Of a stretch of DNA of 64,000 bases, positions 28,835 to 38,281 are shown in pieces. The notes below the pieces were generated by a model that saw nothing but the letters and a program-made list of their open reading frames with translations, did not search any database and was not told the origin of the DNA. Positions within the stretch are counted from its first letter, which is position 1; every line of letters begins with the position of its first letter. The translations under genes were made by a program, and so were the position numbers. The DNA comes from Nocardioides cynanchi (GTDB taxonomy: Bacteria > Actinomycetota > Actinomycetes > Propionibacteriales > Nocardioidaceae). The stretch spans positions 744,001 to 808,000 of the forward strand of contig NZ_CP044344.1 of the NCBI RefSeq assembly GCF_008761635.1, written 5' to 3'.

Positions 28835-29664
28835 GCGGAGACTGGCCCTTCTCCGGGCCGGTGCTGTCGGCGTCCGGGTGCGGCGGCACCGGCCGCGAGC
28901 TCGCGTCGTACGGCGACCTGGCCGACCTGGGCGGCTTCGTCACCCGCTCGATCACGTTGCACGCCAGGCCGGGTGCCCGCGGGGAGCGGATCGTGGAGTC
29001 ACCCAGCGGCCTGGTCAACGCGATCGGGTTGCAGAACCCGGGCGTCGAGGCCTTCCTGGGTGAGGAGCTCCCGGCGCTGCTGGAGCTCGGCGCCACCGTG
29101 GTGGCCAGCATCGCCGGGCACTCCCTCGGTGAGTACGCCGAGGTGTCGCGGGCCCTCGGCCGCGCCGCCGGGGTGAGCGCGCTGGAGGTCAACCTCTCCG
29201 CCCCGGACGCCTCCGGTGCCGGGGTCTTCGACATCCGCGAGCCGTTCCAGGCCGCCGGCGTCGTGGCCGCCTGCCGCCGTGACCTGCCCGGAGGAGTGCT
29301 GCTCCTGGCCAAGCTGCGCAGCGACGCCTCGCGGGTCGTGGAGACCGCGCGGGCGGTCACCGAGGCGGGCGCCGACGCGGTGGTGGTCGGCAACGCGGTG
29401 CCGGCGGCCATGCCCGACGGGCGCCCCGGCGGGCTGAGCGGTCCCGCGATCCGCCCGCTCGCGCTGCGCTCCGTCTCGCTGGCCGTCGAGGCCCTGCCCG
29501 GTACGCCGGTGATCGCCTGCGGAGGCATCATGGACCCCGCCGATGCCCGGGCCTTCCTGGACGTCGGCGCCCGCGCCGTCCAGGTCGGCAGCGCGCTGTT
29601 CCACGACCCGACCGCTGCCCACCGGATCGCCGCCGCCCTCGCGGCAGGAGGAGAGCCCAGATGA
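28831..29664 (+). CDS. Class 1B dihydroorotate dehydrogenase-like protein lacking catalytic residues
   Basis: A 277-residue FMN-barrel protein clearly related to PyrDB: NAIGLQNPG (63-71), GGLSGPAIRPLALR and CGGIMDPADARAFL with AVQVGSALF. However, the motif normally NISCPN reads NLSAPD (121-126), so the catalytic Cys is Ala124, and the FMN/orotate Lys of TKS is Arg39 in VTRSITL. Dehydrogenase activity by the usual mechanism is therefore doubtful. It is coupled to pyrK (GTGA) and to pyrF (ATGA), so it is translated with the pathway. It may be a repurposed flavoprotein. Confidence 0.85.
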   Translation: MSGDWPFSGPVLSASGCGGTGRELASYGDLADLGGFVTRSITLHARPGARGERIVESPSGLVNAIGLQNPGVEAFLGEELPALLELGATVVASIAGHSLGEYAEVSRALGRAAGVSALEVNLSAPDASGAGVFDIREPFQAAGVVAACRRDLPGGVLLLAKLRSDASRVVETARAVTEAGADAVVVGNAVPAAMPDGRPGGLSGPAIRPLALRSVSLAVEALPGTPVIACGGIMDPADARAFLDVGARAVQVGSALFHDPTAAHRIAAALAAGGEPR

Positions 29665-30479
29665 CCAGCTTCGGAGCCCGGTTGCACGCCGCCGTCCAGG
29701 AGCACGGCCCGCTCTGCGCCGGAATCGACCCGCACGCCTCCCTGCTCGCCGACTGGCGGCTGGGCGACGACGTGGCGGGCCTCGAGCGGTTCGCCCTCAC
29801 CGCTGCGGAGGCCTTGGCTCCCCGGGTGGCGATGGTCAAGCCGCAGTCGGCGTTCTACGAGCGCTTCGGCAGCCGGGGCATCGCGGTGCTCGAGCGGCTC
29901 GTGACGACCTGCCGCGACGCCGGCGCGCTCGTGCTCCTCGACGTCAAGCGGGGCGACATCGGCTCCACCAGCCAGGCCTACGCCGACGCCTACCTCGACC
30001 CGGCCTCACCGTTGGCGGTCGACGCCATCACCGCCAGCCCCTACCTCGGCTTCGGCTCGCTGACGCCGATGATCGACACCGCCCGCCGCCACGACGCGGG
30101 GGTGTTCGTGCTGGCGCTGACCTCCAACAAGGAGGGGCCCGAGGTGCAGGAGGCCCGCAGCGGCGACTCCACCGTGGCCGACGTGATCCTCGACCACCTG
30201 CGGGCGCTCAACCACGACGCCGAGCCGCTCGGCTCCTTCGGTGCGGTGGTCGGCGCGACCATCGACGGCAGCGGGCACCGGCTCGACATCGACGGTCCGA
30301 TCCTGGCCCCGGGGTACGGCGCGCAGGGTGGCACCGTCGACGACCTCCGCCGGATCTTCGGTACGTCGGTCCGGCACGTGCTGCCGAGCACCTCGCGCGA
30401 GCTGCTCGGTGCCGGCCCCGCCGGCCTGGCCGACGCCGCCGACCGGCTCAACGCCCGGCTCCGCGAGCTCCTCGCATGA
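29661..30479 (+). CDS. pyrF: Orotidine 5'-phosphate decarboxylase (type 2)
   Basis: A 272-residue barrel enzyme forming UMP. The type 2 signature LLDVKRGDIGSTSQAYADAY (about 93-112) has the Lys and Asp active-site network; CAGIDPH and the phosphate loop APGYGAQGGT follow. The length is typical of the mycobacterial form. It closes the pathway part of this operon; orotate phosphoribosyltransferase (pyrE) is not in the window. Its ATGA stop overlaps a lipoprotein gene. Confidence 0.96.
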   Translation: MTSFGARLHAAVQEHGPLCAGIDPHASLLADWRLGDDVAGLERFALTAAEALAPRVAMVKPQSAFYERFGSRGIAVLERLVTTCRDAGALVLLDVKRGDIGSTSQAYADAYLDPASPLAVDAITASPYLGFGSLTPMIDTARRHDAGVFVLALTSNKEGPEVQEARSGDSTVADVILDHLRALNHDAEPLGSFGAVVGATIDGSGHRLDIDGPILAPGYGAQGGTVDDLRRIFGTSVRHVLPSTSRELLGAGPAGLADAADRLNARLRELLA

Positions 30480-30916
30480 TCCGGGGGGCCGTCGCCGCCG
30501 CAGCGCTGGTCCTGGCCCTGCCGGTGCTGACCGGCTGCGGCAGGGGCACGAGCTACTGCGGCACGGTGCGCTCGCACCAGGCAGAGCTCGGCACGATCAT
30601 CCAGTCCGGCGGTCGCGGAGCCCTGCTCCAGGCGCTCCCGATCTTCGAGGCCCTCCAGGGCGCGGCCCCGAGCGACGTGGCCGACGACTGGCAGCTGCTG
30701 GTCACCCGGATCACCGCCCTGCGCACCGCCCTGACCGACGCGCACGTCGACCCGACGACGTACGACCCCCGGCATCCGCCCTCCGGAGTGACCTCCGCGC
30801 AGCGCACCGCGATCCTGCGCGCGGCCGCGGGCGTCGGCGCCGCCGACAGCCGTCAGGCGCTCGCGGACCTCCAGCAGGAGGTGCTCGACGTGTGCCACAC
30901 GCCACTGGAGCTGTGA
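30476..30916 (+). CDS. Small predicted lipoprotein
   Basis: A 146-residue protein with signal peptide MIRGAVAAAALVLALPVLTG and lipobox LTGC (Cys21 modified). The mature part has two further Cys (SYCGT and DVCHTP) that could form a disulfide, and is otherwise helical, without a recognised domain. It overlaps pyrF by ATGA, so it is translated with the pyrimidine operon, but no pathway role is evident. Confidence 0.72.
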   Translation: MIRGAVAAAALVLALPVLTGCGRGTSYCGTVRSHQAELGTIIQSGGRGALLQALPIFEALQGAAPSDVADDWQLLVTRITALRTALTDAHVDPTTYDPRHPPSGVTSAQRTAILRAAAGVGAADSRQALADLQQEVLDVCHTPLEL

Positions 30917-30933
30917 CCTGGCAGGGGCGTGCG

Positions 30934-30963
30934 TTGCCGCGTCGCGCCGATCCTGACTAGATT
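30934..30963 (+). promoter_or_regulatory. Promoter of the mihF-gmk-rpoZ operon
   Basis: -35 TTGCCG (30934-30939) and -10 TAGATT (30958-30963) are 18 bases apart, a good sigma-70-like match. Transcription would start near 30970, leaving about 30 bases before the TTG start. Confidence 0.55.
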
Positions 30964-31002
30964 GACGACCGCTGACCCCGTGGACCCGACGAAGGATGTG
31001 CC

Positions 31003-31323
31003 TTGGCTCTCCCACCGCTGACACCCGAGCAGCGCCAGGCGGCCCTCGACAAGGCGGCTGCGTCGCGTCGCGAGCGGGCCGAGGTGAAGAACCGGCTGAA
31101 GAACTCCGGGGCCTTGATCTCCGACGTGCTGCGCGACGGACAGGCCAACGAGGTGATCGGCAAGATGCGGGTCGTCGACCTGCTCTGCTCGATGCCGGGC
31201 GTCGGCAAGGTCCGGGCCAAGCAGCTCATGGAGCGGATCGGCATCGCCGAGAGCCGCCGGGTCCGAGGCCTGGGCACCAAGCAGGTCGCGGCGCTCGAGC
31301 GCGAGTTCGCCCCCGGCGAGTGA
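31003..31323 (+). CDS. mihF: Integration host factor, actinobacterial type
   Basis: A 106-residue basic DNA-binding protein of the actinobacterial (not HU-like) IHF family, which shapes the nucleoid and supports phage integration. The helical N-terminus [18 protein letters not shown] leads to the helix-two-turn-helix region [18 protein letters not shown], which binds the DNA backbone. TTG at 31003 is the only start in frame giving the family N-terminus [10 protein letters not shown], with GAAGGA seven bases before. It overlaps gmk by GTGA, the conserved mihF-gmk pairing. Confidence 0.93.
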   Translation: MALPPLTPEQRQAALDKAAASRRERAEVKNRLKNSGALISDVLRDGQANEVIGKMRVVDLLCSMPGVGKVRAKQLMERIGIAESRRVRGLGTKQVAALEREFAPGE

Positions 31324-31907
31324 ACCGGTCGCAGCCCGGTGCCCGTCCCTCCCGGCTGACCGTCCTGGCCGGCCCGACGGCGGTCGGCAAGGGCTCGGTC
31401 TCCGCGGACATCCGCGCCCACCACCCCGAGGTCTGGATCTCGGTGTCGGCGACGACCCGGCCGCCTCGGCCGGGGGAGCAGAACGGTGTCCACTACTGGT
31501 TCGTCTCCGAGGCGGAGTTCGACCGGATGGTCGCCCAGGACGAGCTGCTCGAGTGGGCCGTGGTGCACCAGCGGGCCCGCTACGGCACCCCGAGGGGCCC
31601 GGTCGATGACGCCCTGGCCGCCGGCCGCCCGGCCCTGCTCGAGATCGACCTCCAGGGTGCCCGCCAGGTGCGTGCGGCGATGCCGGGCGCCTACTTCTGC
31701 TTCCTGGCGCCACCCTCGTGGGAGGAGCTGGTACGCCGTCTGGTCGGCCGCGGCACGGAGAGCGAGGAGGAGCGGGAGCGTCGGCTCGCCACCGCCCGGC
31801 TCGAGCTGGCCGCGGAGCCGGAGTTCGACCGGGTCATCGTGAACACTGAAATTCACGCTGCCGCCGAGGAGTTGGTAGCCTTGATGGTGCTCGACCCCAA
31901 CTCCTGA
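31320..31907 (+). CDS. gmk: Guanylate kinase
   Basis: A 195-residue GMP kinase. The P loop is [12 protein letters not shown] (about 11-22), where the usual S-G-x-G-K becomes T-A-V-G-K, as in other actinobacteria. [19 protein letters not shown] binds GMP, and [14 protein letters not shown] the strand with Walker B character. GTG overlaps the mihF stop. It provides GDP for both nucleic acid synthesis and (p)ppGpp metabolism. Confidence 0.95.
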   Translation: MNRSQPGARPSRLTVLAGPTAVGKGSVSADIRAHHPEVWISVSATTRPPRPGEQNGVHYWFVSEAEFDRMVAQDELLEWAVVHQRARYGTPRGPVDDALAAGRPALLEIDLQGARQVRAAMPGAYFCFLAPPSWEELVRRLVGRGTESEEERERRLATARLELAAEPEFDRVIVNTEIHAAAEELVALMVLDPNS

Positions 31908-31925
31908 GACTTGTGAGGCTTCTGC

Positions 31926-32255
31926 GTGTCTGCACCCACCCCCGCCGCCGAGGGCGTGACCAACCCCTCGATCGACGACCTGCTGACCAAGACCGACAGC
32001 AAGTACAAGCTGGTCCTCTACAGCGCCAAGCGCGCCCGTCAGATCAACGCCTACTACTCCCAGCTCGGCGAGGGCCTGCTGGAGTACGTCGGCCCCCTGG
32101 TGGACACCCACGTCCAGGAGAAGCCGCTGTCGATCGCGCTGCGCGAGATCAACGACGACCTGCTGACCTGCGAGGACGTCGACCCGGCCGAGCTGGCCGC
32201 CGAGGAGGAGGCCAAGCAGGCCGCCCGCCTCGACGCGTCCTTCTCGCCCGAGTGA
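31926..32255 (+). CDS. rpoZ: RNA polymerase omega subunit
   Basis: A 109-residue omega chain, with the conserved core [20 protein letters not shown] and [11 protein letters not shown], which clamps the C-terminus of beta-prime. An actinobacterial middle insertion and an acidic C-tail ([13 protein letters not shown]) are typical. GTG follows GTGAGG. The order gmk-rpoZ-coaBC-metK is conserved across actinobacteria. Confidence 0.95.
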   Translation: MSAPTPAAEGVTNPSIDDLLTKTDSKYKLVLYSAKRARQINAYYSQLGEGLLEYVGPLVDTHVQEKPLSIALREINDDLLTCEDVDPAELAAEEEAKQAARLDASFSPE

Positions 32256-32269
32256 GCTGACCGGTCGCG

Positions 32270-33523
32270 ATGACCGACGACCAGGCCGCTTCCGGCGCCT
32301 CGACCGAGGCGACGGAGCGGCCTTCGGTCGTCCTGGGGGTCTCCGGCGGCATCGCCGCCTACAAGGCGTGCGAGCTGCTGCGCCGGCTCACCGAGAGCGG
32401 CCACGACGTGACCGTCGTCCCCACGGAGGCGGCGTTGCACTTCGTCGGGGCTGCGACCTGGGCCGCCCTCTCGGGCAAACCGGTCGCCACCGACGTCTGG
32501 ACCGACGCCCACGAGGTGCCGCACGTGCGGATCGGCCGGTCGGCCGACCTCGTCGTGGTGGCCCCGGCCACCGCCGACCTGCTCGCCCGGGCCGCCCACG
32601 GCCGGGCCGACGACCTGCTCACCAACATCCTGCTCACCGCTCGCTGCCCGGTGGTCTTCGCACCGGCGATGCACACCGAGATGTGGGAGCACGCCGCCAC
32701 CCGGGCCAACGTCGCCACGCTGCGGGAGCGAGGAGCCCTGGTGATCGAGCCGGCCGTCGGCCGGCTGACCGGTGCCGACACCGGCAAGGGCCGGCTGCCC
32801 GAGCCCGACGAGATCTTCGAGATCTGCCGTGACGTGTTGGCCCGGAGCGGGGGACTCGACCTGGCCGGACGCTCGGTCGTGGTCTCGGCCGGAGGCACCC
32901 GCGAGCCGATCGACCCGGTGCGCTTCCTCGGCAACCGCTCGTCGGGCCTCCAGGGCGTCGCCCTGGCCCGGACCGCCGCCGCACGCGGTGCCGACGTCAC
33001 CTTGGTGGCGGCCAACGTCTCGCTGCCCGACCCGGCCGGGGTCAAGGTGGTCCGGGTCGAGACCACCGAGCAGCTGCGCGACGCGGTCGTCTCCGCTGCG
33101 GTCTCCGCCGACGCGGTGGTGATGGCCGCGGCCCCGGCCGACTTCCGGCCGGTGGCCACCAGCGAGTCGAAGATCAAGAAGTCCGGCGACTCCGCGCTGA
33201 CCCTCGAGCTGACGCAGACCCCCGACATCCTCGCCGAGATCTCCGCCGACCGGGCGCGGCCGGGCCAGGTCGTGGTCGGCTTCGCTGCCGAGACCGGCGA
33301 CGACTCCGGCTCGGTGCTCGACCTGGCCACCGCCAAGCTGGCCCGCAAGGGATGCGACCTCCTGGTCGTCAACGACGTCGCCGGGGGAGCGGTGTTCGGG
33401 CAGCCGGACAACCGGGCCGTGATCCTGTCCACCGACGCCGCGCCGCACGACGTACCCCTCGGGTCGAAGACCGCTCTGGCCCACGTCATTTGGGACGAAG
33501 TGGCCCGCAGGCTGCAAGATTGA
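32270..33523 (+). CDS. coaBC: Bifunctional phosphopantothenoylcysteine decarboxylase / phosphopantothenate-cysteine ligase
   Basis: A 417-residue coenzyme A enzyme. The CoaC half (1-190) is an FMN decarboxylase: [16 protein letters not shown], the PAMHTEMWE motif and the flexible flap [18 protein letters not shown]. The CoaB half (195-417) has [21 protein letters not shown] and the CTP-binding [17 protein letters not shown] superficially resembles the dispersed palindrome, but the codons are normal for the family. 14 bases follow rpoZ. Confidence 0.95.
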   Translation: MTDDQAASGASTEATERPSVVLGVSGGIAAYKACELLRRLTESGHDVTVVPTEAALHFVGAATWAALSGKPVATDVWTDAHEVPHVRIGRSADLVVVAPATADLLARAAHGRADDLLTNILLTARCPVVFAPAMHTEMWEHAATRANVATLRERGALVIEPAVGRLTGADTGKGRLPEPDEIFEICRDVLARSGGLDLAGRSVVVSAGGTREPIDPVRFLGNRSSGLQGVALARTAAARGADVTLVAANVSLPDPAGVKVVRVETTEQLRDAVVSAAVSADAVVMAAAPADFRPVATSESKIKKSGDSALTLELTQTPDILAEISADRARPGQVVVGFAAETGDDSGSVLDLATAKLARKGCDLLVVNDVAGGAVFGQPDNRAVILSTDAAPHDVPLGSKTALAHVIWDEVARRLQD

Positions 33524-33567
33524 CCACCGAACGCCGACATCTCGCCGACACCAGGAGCATCGACACC

Positions 33568-34764
<1,197 letters not shown>

Positions 34765-34893
34765 CGACCGCGCCGACCCCGTTCGGCTCGGACCGTTACC
34801 ACTTCTTGACCGCTGCGTGATGTCGCCCGCGCTGCGGTGATGGCTAGATTGCCCCGGAGACCAACGGCCGCACGGCCAGACGGGGGCGATCGG

Positions 34894-37419
34894 GTGAGGT
34901 CCACCGCAGCAGCACTCGGGGCGGCCCTGGCCCTGACCGTCACCGCCCTCGGGTCGCTGCCTGCCGACGGCAGTGCGAGCGCGAAGCCGGATCGCGGCGG
35001 CGACCGCTCCGCCCGGGCCCTCGGGCTGCTCGAGACGGAGGCACGGGGCAGTGTCGAGGTGTCCCGCTCGCCGTCCGGCGCGGTCCGCGTCGTGGGCTTC
35101 CGGGGTGAGAGCGCCGACCCCGCCGTCGGCCCGGCGATGACCGCCCGGGGGGCCGCACGCACCCACCTCGCCCGGTACGGCGCGGCCCTCGGGCTGGCCG
35201 GCTCGAGGCTGGTCGCGGGCCGCACGACGCACTCGGTGACCGGCGACGACGTGGTCCGCTTCGCCCAGTGGCGCGGCGGTCTGCGGGTGATCGGCGGGGC
35301 AGTGGCCGTCGACCTCCGGCCCGACCGGCAGCTCGGCTCGATCACGGCGTCGGTCTCCCGCGCCAGGGTCGCGCCGGCGTCGTACCCCCGGCGCAAGGCC
35401 GTGCAGACCGCCCTGGCCGCCGCGCTGAAGCGGCCCGGACACCCGGCCCGCGCCGACCTGGCCGCGCACGCCGTGCGACGCCTCGACGACCCGGCGGTGC
35501 TCGGCATCGCGCGCAGCAGCGACCCGGCGACCCACGCGCGGGGGGTCTGGCGGGTGGTGGTCGACGGCGGACCGACCTTCCGCCGGCTCGTCCTGGTCGA
35601 CGACCGCACCGGCGCGGTGCTCCAGGACGTCGACCTGGTCGAGCGGCTCGACCGGGTGGTCTGCGACTACGACAACGGCTACCACGTCGACTCGCCCTGC
35701 GACCACGGGTTCGCGCGCACCGAGAGCGACCCCCCGAGCGCCTCCGCCGACGTGAACTCGGCCTTCGACCTGGCCGGGGTGGTTTCGGACTTCTACCAGC
35801 AGATCGGCGGCATCGACCTCACCGACCTGATCGGGATCGACGTCGCCGGTCAGAAGAAGCTGGCCTCCAGCGTCCGGATCTGCCTGCCCGGCGCCGAGTG
35901 CCCGCTCCAGAACGCCTTCTGGAACGGCGTCCAGATGTTCTACGGCGACGGGTTCGCCGGCGCCGACGACGTGGTCGGGCACGAGATGACCCACGGCGTC
36001 ATCCAGCACAACGCGAACCTGCTCTACTGGGGCCAGTCCGGCGCGATCAACGAGTCGCTGGCCGACGTCATGGGCGAGATCATCGACCACCGCCACCCGG
36101 GTCCGGGCGACAGCGCGAGCAGCTGGACGATCGGCGAGGACCTGCCGATCGGCGCGATCCGGAGCATCGAGGACCCACCGCTGCTCGGCCAGCCCGACAC
36201 GATGACCAGCCCGCTCTACGCCGGCGGGATCGACGACAACGGTGCCGTGCACACCGACAGCGGGGTCGGCAACAAGGCGTTCTACCTGATCTCGCAGGGC
36301 GGCACGTTCGGAGGCCGGACGATCCACGGCATGGACGGCCCCGGCCTCGCCAAGACCGCGACCCTCTACCTCGCGGTGATCCAGCACCTGGTCTCCGGCA
36401 GCGACTACGCCGACCTGGCGGAGGTGCTCGAGCAGAGCTGCGCCGACCTCGCGTCGCACCACGGCAGCGGGTTCGGTGCGGCCGACTGCCGGTCGGTGCA
36501 CCGGGCCACGGTGGCCACGCAGATGCGGACCACCCCGCCGGCGGCAGCCCAGCCGCCGGACGCGCCGGAGTCGTGCCCGGCGGGCGCCGGGCGGGTCCGC
36601 GTGCTGTTCGACTCCGAGAAGGGCTCGCCGCGCTCGAAGTTCGTGACCGGCCCGACCTGGAGCCGCTCGCCGTCCGCGGACGGGCCGGCCAACGCGATCT
36701 CCGGCACCCACTCGTGGTTCTCCCTCGACCCCGAGGACATCGGCACCAGTGCCCTGGTGGCCCGGCGGCCGGTCGCGCTCCCGGCCGGGCGGCCGGTCTA
36801 CCTGTGGTTCCACCAGTGGCGGGTGCTCGACTTCATCGGCCACGGGGTCTTCGACGCCGGCACGGTCGGCATCGCCGACCGCTCCACCGACAGCCGCCCG
36901 CGCAACGCCGCCCGGCTGCCGTGGGTCAACGGCCCGCACAACCTGATCGACGACCGCTACGGCAACCCGGCCGGCGGCCAGCTCGGCTTCGGCCGGGACA
37001 GCTTCGGCTACGTCGCGAGCCGGGCCGACCTCTCGTCGTACGCCGGCCACGCGGTGACGCCGCGGTTCACCATGAACACCGACAACAGCGTGGCCTTCCC
37101 GGGCTGGTACCTCGACGACATCCGGGTCTACACCTGCGGCTCGCGGCTGGTGCCGACCCGGAGTCCCGTCATCTCCGGGCGGGCGCGGGTCGGCGCGCGG
37201 CTGACCGCCAGTCGTGGCGGCTGGTCGCTGTCCGGGACGACGACCCGCTTCCAGTGGCGCTCCGGCGGCCACGCTGTCCACGGCGCCACCGGGGCGTCGT
37301 ACCGGGTGCAGCGGGCCGACCTGGGGCACCGGATCACCGTGCGGGTCACGGCCTACCGGTCAGGTCGCGGTCACACCGCCACCATCTCGCCGGCCACGAG
37401 CCGGGTCACCCGGCACTGA
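34894..37419 (+). CDS. Secreted M4-family (thermolysin-like) metalloprotease
   Basis: An 841-residue exported protease. The signal peptide ends in the Ala/Ser region near GSASA, followed by an FTP/PepSY-like propeptide (about 40-245) and the catalytic domain: zinc site HEMTH (363-367) and third ligand Glu387 in INESLADVMGE, plus the substrate His region DNGAVHTDSGVGNKAFYL. The C-terminal 260 residues add a jelly-roll-like domain and an Ig-like repeat (ISGRARVGARLTASRGGWS). It should digest extracellular protein. GTG 34894 gives the best signal peptide, with TAGATT as a -10 at 34845-34850. Confidence 0.88.
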   Translation: MRSTAAALGAALALTVTALGSLPADGSASAKPDRGGDRSARALGLLETEARGSVEVSRSPSGAVRVVGFRGESADPAVGPAMTARGAARTHLARYGAALGLAGSRLVAGRTTHSVTGDDVVRFAQWRGGLRVIGGAVAVDLRPDRQLGSITASVSRARVAPASYPRRKAVQTALAAALKRPGHPARADLAAHAVRRLDDPAVLGIARSSDPATHARGVWRVVVDGGPTFRRLVLVDDRTGAVLQDVDLVERLDRVVCDYDNGYHVDSPCDHGFARTESDPPSASADVNSAFDLAGVVSDFYQQIGGIDLTDLIGIDVAGQKKLASSVRICLPGAECPLQNAFWNGVQMFYGDGFAGADDVVGHEMTHGVIQHNANLLYWGQSGAINESLADVMGEIIDHRHPGPGDSASSWTIGEDLPIGAIRSIEDPPLLGQPDTMTSPLYAGGIDDNGAVHTDSGVGNKAFYLISQGGTFGGRTIHGMDGPGLAKTATLYLAVIQHLVSGSDYADLAEVLEQSCADLASHHGSGFGAADCRSVHRATVATQMRTTPPAAAQPPDAPESCPAGAGRVRVLFDSEKGSPRSKFVTGPTWSRSPSADGPANAISGTHSWFSLDPEDIGTSALVARRPVALPAGRPVYLWFHQWRVLDFIGHGVFDAGTVGIADRSTDSRPRNAARLPWVNGPHNLIDDRYGNPAGGQLGFGRDSFGYVASRADLSSYAGHAVTPRFTMNTDNSVAFPGWYLDDIRVYTCGSRLVPTRSPVISGRARVGARLTASRGGWSLSGTTTRFQWRSGGHAVHGATGASYRVQRADLGHRITVRVTAYRSGRGHTATISPATSRVTRH

Positions 37420-37429
37420 ACGCTGCCGA

Positions 37430-38203
37430 TCAGTCGTCGTCTTCGTCGTCGGAGCGGCCGCGCCTGCGGTTGCGGTTCGGGAGCCGCAGGCGGAGCACCG
37501 AGCCGCCCATGATGTCGAGCTCCTCCACGTCGTACCACGTGGGGTCCTGGGCGACCATCGCCCGGATCGTCTCCTGGTGCGGGGTCGGGTCGTCGTAGCA
37601 CGCGTAGAGCTTCTTGCGCGTGGTCGCGAAGGGGATCAGGCCGTCGGTGACCACGGCCTCCCAGATCGCGGCGCCGACGCCCGGGCTGCTGGCGTTGCGG
37701 TAGTCGTCGAAGGAGACGACGCCGCCCGGCCGCATCAGCGCCCTCGAGGACTGGCAGTCGACCTTCACGGCGGGATAGAGGTGCGAGGCGTCGATGTGGA
37801 TGAACCGGGCCGTCCCGGGCTCGACGTGCTTGACGATCTCGGTGGTGAAGGCCTGGACCACGACCGGCAGCTCGTCGTGGACCGAGAGGTAGTTCTCCTC
37901 GAAGACCCCACGGGTCAGCCGCGGGTAGGAGCGCTGGTTCTCCCGCCGGTTGGCCTTCGCCTCCTCGCTCTGGTCGAACTGGCCCTCGTCGCCGAAGAGG
38001 TCGATGACGACGAAGCGCTCACCGTCCCGGAGGTAGTCCCCGATGATCACCGCGCTCTTGCCCTGGTAGGCCCCCATCTCGACCAGATCGCCGGGGGGAG
38101 AGTCCCGCTGGCTCTCCAGCAGCGCCGTGAAGCACCGCCGGTCGATCTCGTTGAACCAGCCCTTGATGTCCTGGTAGGCCTCGGATGCGCTCTTCTTCGC
38201 CAT
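37430..38203 (-). CDS. TylF/Methyltransf_24-like SAM methyltransferase
   Basis: A 257-residue class I methyltransferase-like protein. GDLVEMGAYQGKSAVII is the SAM motif (about 38-54), VIDLFGDEG motif II and RFIHIDASHLYPAVKVD the segment resembling metal-binding DxxH in macrocin O-methyltransferase-like enzymes. GVVSFDDYRN follows. The C-tail is basic then acidic (NRNRRRGRSDDEDDD). It may modify a sugar or glycolipid, but that is only family association. ATG 38203 is chosen over GTG 38209. It is convergent with the protease gene. Confidence 0.75.
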   Translation of the reverse strand: MAKKSASEAYQDIKGWFNEIDRRCFTALLESQRDSPPGDLVEMGAYQGKSAVIIGDYLRDGERFVVIDLFGDEGQFDQSEEAKANRRENQRSYPRLTRGVFEENYLSVHDELPVVVQAFTTEIVKHVEPGTARFIHIDASHLYPAVKVDCQSSRALMRPGGVVSFDDYRNASSPGVGAAIWEAVVTDGLIPFATTRKKLYACYDDPTPHQETIRAMVAQDPTWYDVEELDIMGGSVLRLRLPNRNRRRGRSDDEDDD

Positions 38204-38268
38204 GGGCACACGCTAGTAGTACGACGTCGCCCCGCCCCGCAGGGGGACAGCGGGTCGGTGCCCGCTGG

Positions 38269-38274
38269 TAGAAC
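38269..38274 (+). promoter_or_regulatory. -10 element for leaderless priA
   Basis: TAGAAC ends seven bases before the priA ATG, so transcription would start at or near the start codon. No convincing -35 is visible. Confidence 0.4.
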
Positions 38275-38281
38275 TGCGGCC

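Noticed and set aside
29543..30475. Upstream extension of the lipoprotein frame through pyrF
   Set aside because: It is out of phase with pyrF and of low complexity; the signal peptide begins at 30476.
33048..33071. GTGGTCCGGGTCGAGACCACC in coaBC resembling the dispersed palindrome
   Set aside because: The peptide [11 protein letters not shown] fits the normal CoaB sequence without added length, so no insertion is implied.
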